This document shows positions 61,743 through 64,000 of a DNA stretch of 64,000 nucleotides, piece after piece. Each line of letters starts with the position of its first letter. The stretch's first letter is position 1. Origin of the DNA: FEN-1219 sp964503125 (GTDB lineage: Bacteria > Pseudomonadota > Gammaproteobacteria > Steroidobacterales > Rariloculaceae); assembly GCA_964503125.1 (NCBI GenBank), contig CAZCZE010000010.1, positions 62,001 through 126,000 on the forward strand, given 5' to 3'. Made by a program: the position numbers and the translations under genes. Under the pieces are notes generated by a model. That model was not told the DNA's origin and did no database searches. It saw only the letters and a program-made list of their open reading frames with translations.

Positions 61743-62147
61743 ATGTTCAGCGTCTCGGTCCGCGACCATTTCATGATCGCGCACAGCTTCGAGGGCCAGG
61801 TCTTCGGGCCGGCGCAAAAGCTCCACGGCGCGACTTACGTCGTCGACGTCGAGTTCAGGCGCCGCGAGCTCGACGCCGACGGCATCGTCGTCGACATCGG
61901 CCGCGCGACCGATTGCCTGCGCGAGGTGCTCGCCGCGCTCAACTTCCGCAACCTCGACGACGAGCCCGCGTTCCGCGGCAAGAACACGACGACCGAGTTC
62001 CTCGCGTTCGTGCTCTACGAGCGCATCGCGGCCAAAGTGGCGGCAGGAGATCTCGGCCCGCACGCGCGCGGGCTCACGGCGCTGCGCGTCACGCTCCACG
62101 AGTCGCACGTCGCATGGGCCGCGTACGAAGGCGCGCTGCCCCGCTAG
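61743..62147 (+). CDS. 6-carboxytetrahydropterin synthase-like protein with altered zinc site
   Basis: A 134-residue T-fold protein of the PTPS/QueD family: HFMIAHSFEG near the start, LHGATYVVDVEFRR, LRVTLHES at the end. Normal members have HGH after the catalytic Cys; here the sequence is HGA with no Cys before it, so one zinc ligand and the catalytic cysteine are missing. It may catalyse a different pterin reaction. ATG at 61743 follows GGAAG by eight bases; GTG at 61734 is also open. Confidence 0.8.
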   Translation: MFSVSVRDHFMIAHSFEGQVFGPAQKLHGATYVVDVEFRRRELDADGIVVDIGRATDCLREVLAALNFRNLDDEPAFRGKNTTTEFLAFVLYERIAAKVAAGDLGPHARGLTALRVTLHESHVAWAAYEGALPR

Positions 62148-62158
62148 CGGCGGCTCGC

Positions 62159-63235
62159 GTGCGCAAGCTCGACTTCGTCGTTCCCGGCGACATCCGCACG
62201 CCGACGGGCGGCTACATCTACGACCGAGAGATCCTCGCCGGCCTCGCCGAGCTTGGCTGGCGCACGACGCTGCACGCGCTCGACGCGAGCTTCCCGCGGC
62301 CGACACCCGCGGCGCTGCGTGCCGCGCGCGACGAGTTTTCGGCCATCGCGAACGGCCGCGTCGTCGTCATCGACGGCCTCGCGTTGCCGGGGCTCGATCG
62401 GCTGCTCGCCGACGAGGCGCGGCGACTCGACCTCGTCGCGCTCGTGCACCACCCCGTCGCGCTCGAGACGGGCTTAGGCCCGGACGACGCGCGGCGCTTC
62501 GCCGACGCCGAGCGCCGCGCGCTGAGCTTCGTGCGGCGCGTCATCACGACGAGCCAGTGGACGGCGCGCACGCTCGCGGCCGACGGCGTGCCGATCGCGC
62601 AGCTGCGCGTCGCCGAGCCCGGCGTGGACCGCCGCAAGACGCACGGCAGCGCAGACCCGCGCGGCGGCGCACACGGCTCCGACCACGAGACTTTGAACTT
62701 GCTCTGTGTCGCGACGCTGACACCGCGCAAGGGCCACGCGCTGTTGTTCGAAGCCTTGAACGAGCTCCGCGACCGGCACTGGCACCTGACCTGCGCCGGC
62801 AGCCTGCTGCGCGACGCCGAGCACGTCGCCGCGCTCCAGCACCAAATCGACCGCCTGAGCCTGCGCAAGCGCGTAAGCCTGCTCGGCGATCTCGACCGCG
62901 AGGCGCTCGAGCGCCAGTACGCGCGCGCCGACGTCTTCGTGCTGCCGTCGTATCTCGAGGGCTACGGCATGGCGCTCGCCGAAGCCATTGCGCACGGCGT
63001 GCCCGTCGTCAGCACGACCGCGGGCGCCATTCCCGAGACCGTGCCCGCGAAGGCGAGCGTGCTCGTGCCGCCCGGCGACGCGCGCGCTCTGACCAAAGCG
63101 CTTGCCGGCGTCATCGACGATCCGGCGCGGCGCGCGACGCTCGCCGCGCACGCGCGCGCCGCACGCGCGTCGCTGCCGACGTGGGCGATGGCGGCCGCGA
63201 AGTTCGCGGCCGCGCTCGACGGCCTCGGGCCGTGA
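62159..63235 (+). CDS. GT4-family glycosyltransferase
   Basis: The 358-residue protein has a GT-B fold: N-terminal DFVVPGDIRTPTGGYIYDRE, ITTSQWTARTL, and a C-terminal nucleotide-sugar domain with LCVATLTPRKGHALLFEAL and the EGYGMALAEAIAHGVPVVST motif near residue 265-290. It probably transfers a sugar to the product of the preceding enzymes. GTG at 62159 is used; ATG at 62114 would overlap the pterin-synthase-like gene. Its stop overlaps the methyltransferase start. Confidence 0.9.
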   Translation: MRKLDFVVPGDIRTPTGGYIYDREILAGLAELGWRTTLHALDASFPRPTPAALRAARDEFSAIANGRVVVIDGLALPGLDRLLADEARRLDLVALVHHPVALETGLGPDDARRFADAERRALSFVRRVITTSQWTARTLAADGVPIAQLRVAEPGVDRRKTHGSADPRGGAHGSDHETLNLLCVATLTPRKGHALLFEALNELRDRHWHLTCAGSLLRDAEHVAALQHQIDRLSLRKRVSLLGDLDREALERQYARADVFVLPSYLEGYGMALAEAIAHGVPVVSTTAGAIPETVPAKASVLVPPGDARALTKALAGVIDDPARRATLAAHARAARASLPTWAMAAAKFAAALDGLGP

Positions 63236-64000
63236 GCGGTTTTTCGGCCGAGTGGCTTGCGCTGCGCGAGCCGTTCGACGCTGCGGCACGCTCCGCGGCG
63301 CTCGTCTCTGCGCTGCGCGCACACTTGCCGGCGGGCACTGGCGCAGCGCCGCTCGCCGTCGTCGATCTCGGCGCCGGCGCGGGCGCGAACCTGCGCTATC
63401 TCGCGCCGTTGCTCGGCGGCGTGCAGCACTGGCGGCTCGTCGATCATGACGATGGGCTGCTCGACGCGGCACGGGCGACGACGCGGGCTTGGGCCGAGCG
63501 AAACGGCGCGCGCGTCGAGCAACACGGCGAGACGCTCGCGATTCGCGCGCGCGACTTCGCCTGCGAAATCGTCGTCGAGCCCTACGATCTGCGCGACCTC
63601 GCCAAGCTGGCGCTGCCGGCTGGCGCTCTCGTCACGGCGGCGGCGCTGCTCGATCTCGTAGGAGCGACGTGGCTCGAGAAGCTCGCGGGGCGTTGCGAAG
63701 AGGCCCGCGCGAGCGTGTGCTTCGCGCTGACCTACGACGGTCGCACCGTCTGCACGCCCGCCGAGCCCGAGGACGCCGCGGTGCTCGCGTCGTTCAATCG
63801 GCATCAGCTGGGAGACAAAGGGTTCGGACCGGCGCTCGGACCCGGCGCCGCGCGCGCCGCCGTGGCGGCGTTCGCGCGCGTGGGCTACGAGGTTGCGACG
63901 GCGCCGAGCGATTGGCTCATCGACGCGCACGAGCACGAGATGCAGCGCGCGCTGCTCGACGGCTGGCGCGTCGCCGCGCTCGAGCTACACGCCGCCACGA
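63232..64000 (+). CDS. Class I SAM-dependent methyltransferase (5' part)
   Basis: This reading frame starts at GTG 63232, overlapping the glycosyltransferase stop, and is open to the right edge of the window with 256 codons visible. Motif I is VVDLGAGAGANLRYLAPLLG near residue 45, with the following acidic residue in WRLVDHDDG. The rest resembles methyltransferases found next to this type of pterin/glycosyltransferase gene pair. The target is unknown and the C-terminus is outside the window. Confidence 0.85.
   Translation, partial: MSGFSAEWLALREPFDAAARSAALVSALRAHLPAGTGAAPLAVVDLGAGAGANLRYLAPLLGGVQHWRLVDHDDGLLDAARATTRAWAERNGARVEQHGETLAIRARDFACEIVVEPYDLRDLAKLALPAGALVTAAALLDLVGATWLEKLAGRCEEARASVCFALTYDGRTVCTPAEPEDAAVLASFNRHQLGDKGFGPALGPGAARAAVAAFARVGYEVATAPSDWLIDAHEHEMQRALLDGWRVAALELHAAT

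Noticed and set aside
1..64000. tRNA, rRNA or CRISPR features
   Set aside because: No cloverleaf-like sequence, rRNA signature or regularly spaced repeat array was found on either strand by reading.

Overview
This is a GC-rich (roughly 68-70 %) chromosomal window with dense, mostly short-gapped operons and many GTG and TTG starts. The order accB-accC-prmA-(DUF3426)-fis-purH-purD, divergent trxA-rho and rhlB, and a complete-looking MSHA-type IV pilus locus point to a gammaproteobacterium outside the Enterobacterales, perhaps near the Steroidobacterales, Nevskiales or Xanthomonadales. That placement is inference from gene order and composition. No tRNA, rRNA, CRISPR array, insertion sequence or integrase was seen.

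Layout. 1-7026 (+): fatty-acid carboxylase subunits, L11 methyltransferase, a zinc-ribbon membrane protein, Fis and the purine genes purH and purD; dusB, often next to fis, is missing. 7027-10812: rho and trxA (-) facing rhlB (+). 10820-15360: nucleotidase, cysQ, a DUF465 protein, glucokinase, a small lipoprotein and an ATP/ADP-type carrier. 15379-28878 (-): the MSHA pilus genes in the order I, PilN-like, J, K, L, E, G, B, A, C, D, O, P, Q, with mshM and mshN absent. 29078-32683: a fused 5-oxoprolinase/hydantoinase. 33183-38975 (-): a lone contractile tail-sheath homologue, rhomboid protease, L,D-transpeptidase, SohB and lipoyl synthase. 39038-44366: greB, a small protein, an OmpA-family protein, a hydrolase, glyoxalase I and a membrane diguanylate cyclase. 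44462-51408 (-): a MoxR-DUF58-DUF4381-BatA-BatB/C-BatD aerotolerance-type operon. 51477-58288: PDZ protein, penicillin-acylase family enzyme, a beta-propeller lipoprotein, TauE/SafE and VIT transporters and an FkbM methyltransferase. 58292-64000: a sulfatase-like membrane enzyme, CDP-alcohol phosphotransferase, and a coupled dehydrogenase / pterin-synthase-like / glycosyltransferase / methyltransferase operon that runs off the right edge.

Two things stand out. First, four copies of a hairpin element sit only between convergent genes. Each has a conserved 63-bp core (GAGAC...GTCTC) with an internal hairpin showing a compensatory base change, flanked by 22-40-bp arms that are complementary within a copy but unrelated between copies. 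They look like bidirectional 3'-end structures built by an unusual mechanism. Second, in the right-hand operon both the dehydrogenase and the pterin-synthase-like protein lack the usual zinc-ligand motifs, which suggests an uncharacterised biosynthetic pathway rather than queuosine or folate synthesis.

Functionally, the pilus ATPase carries an N-terminal c-di-GMP-binding (MshEN) motif, and a diguanylate cyclase with an intact inhibitory site lies in the same window, so surface attachment is probably under c-di-GMP control.
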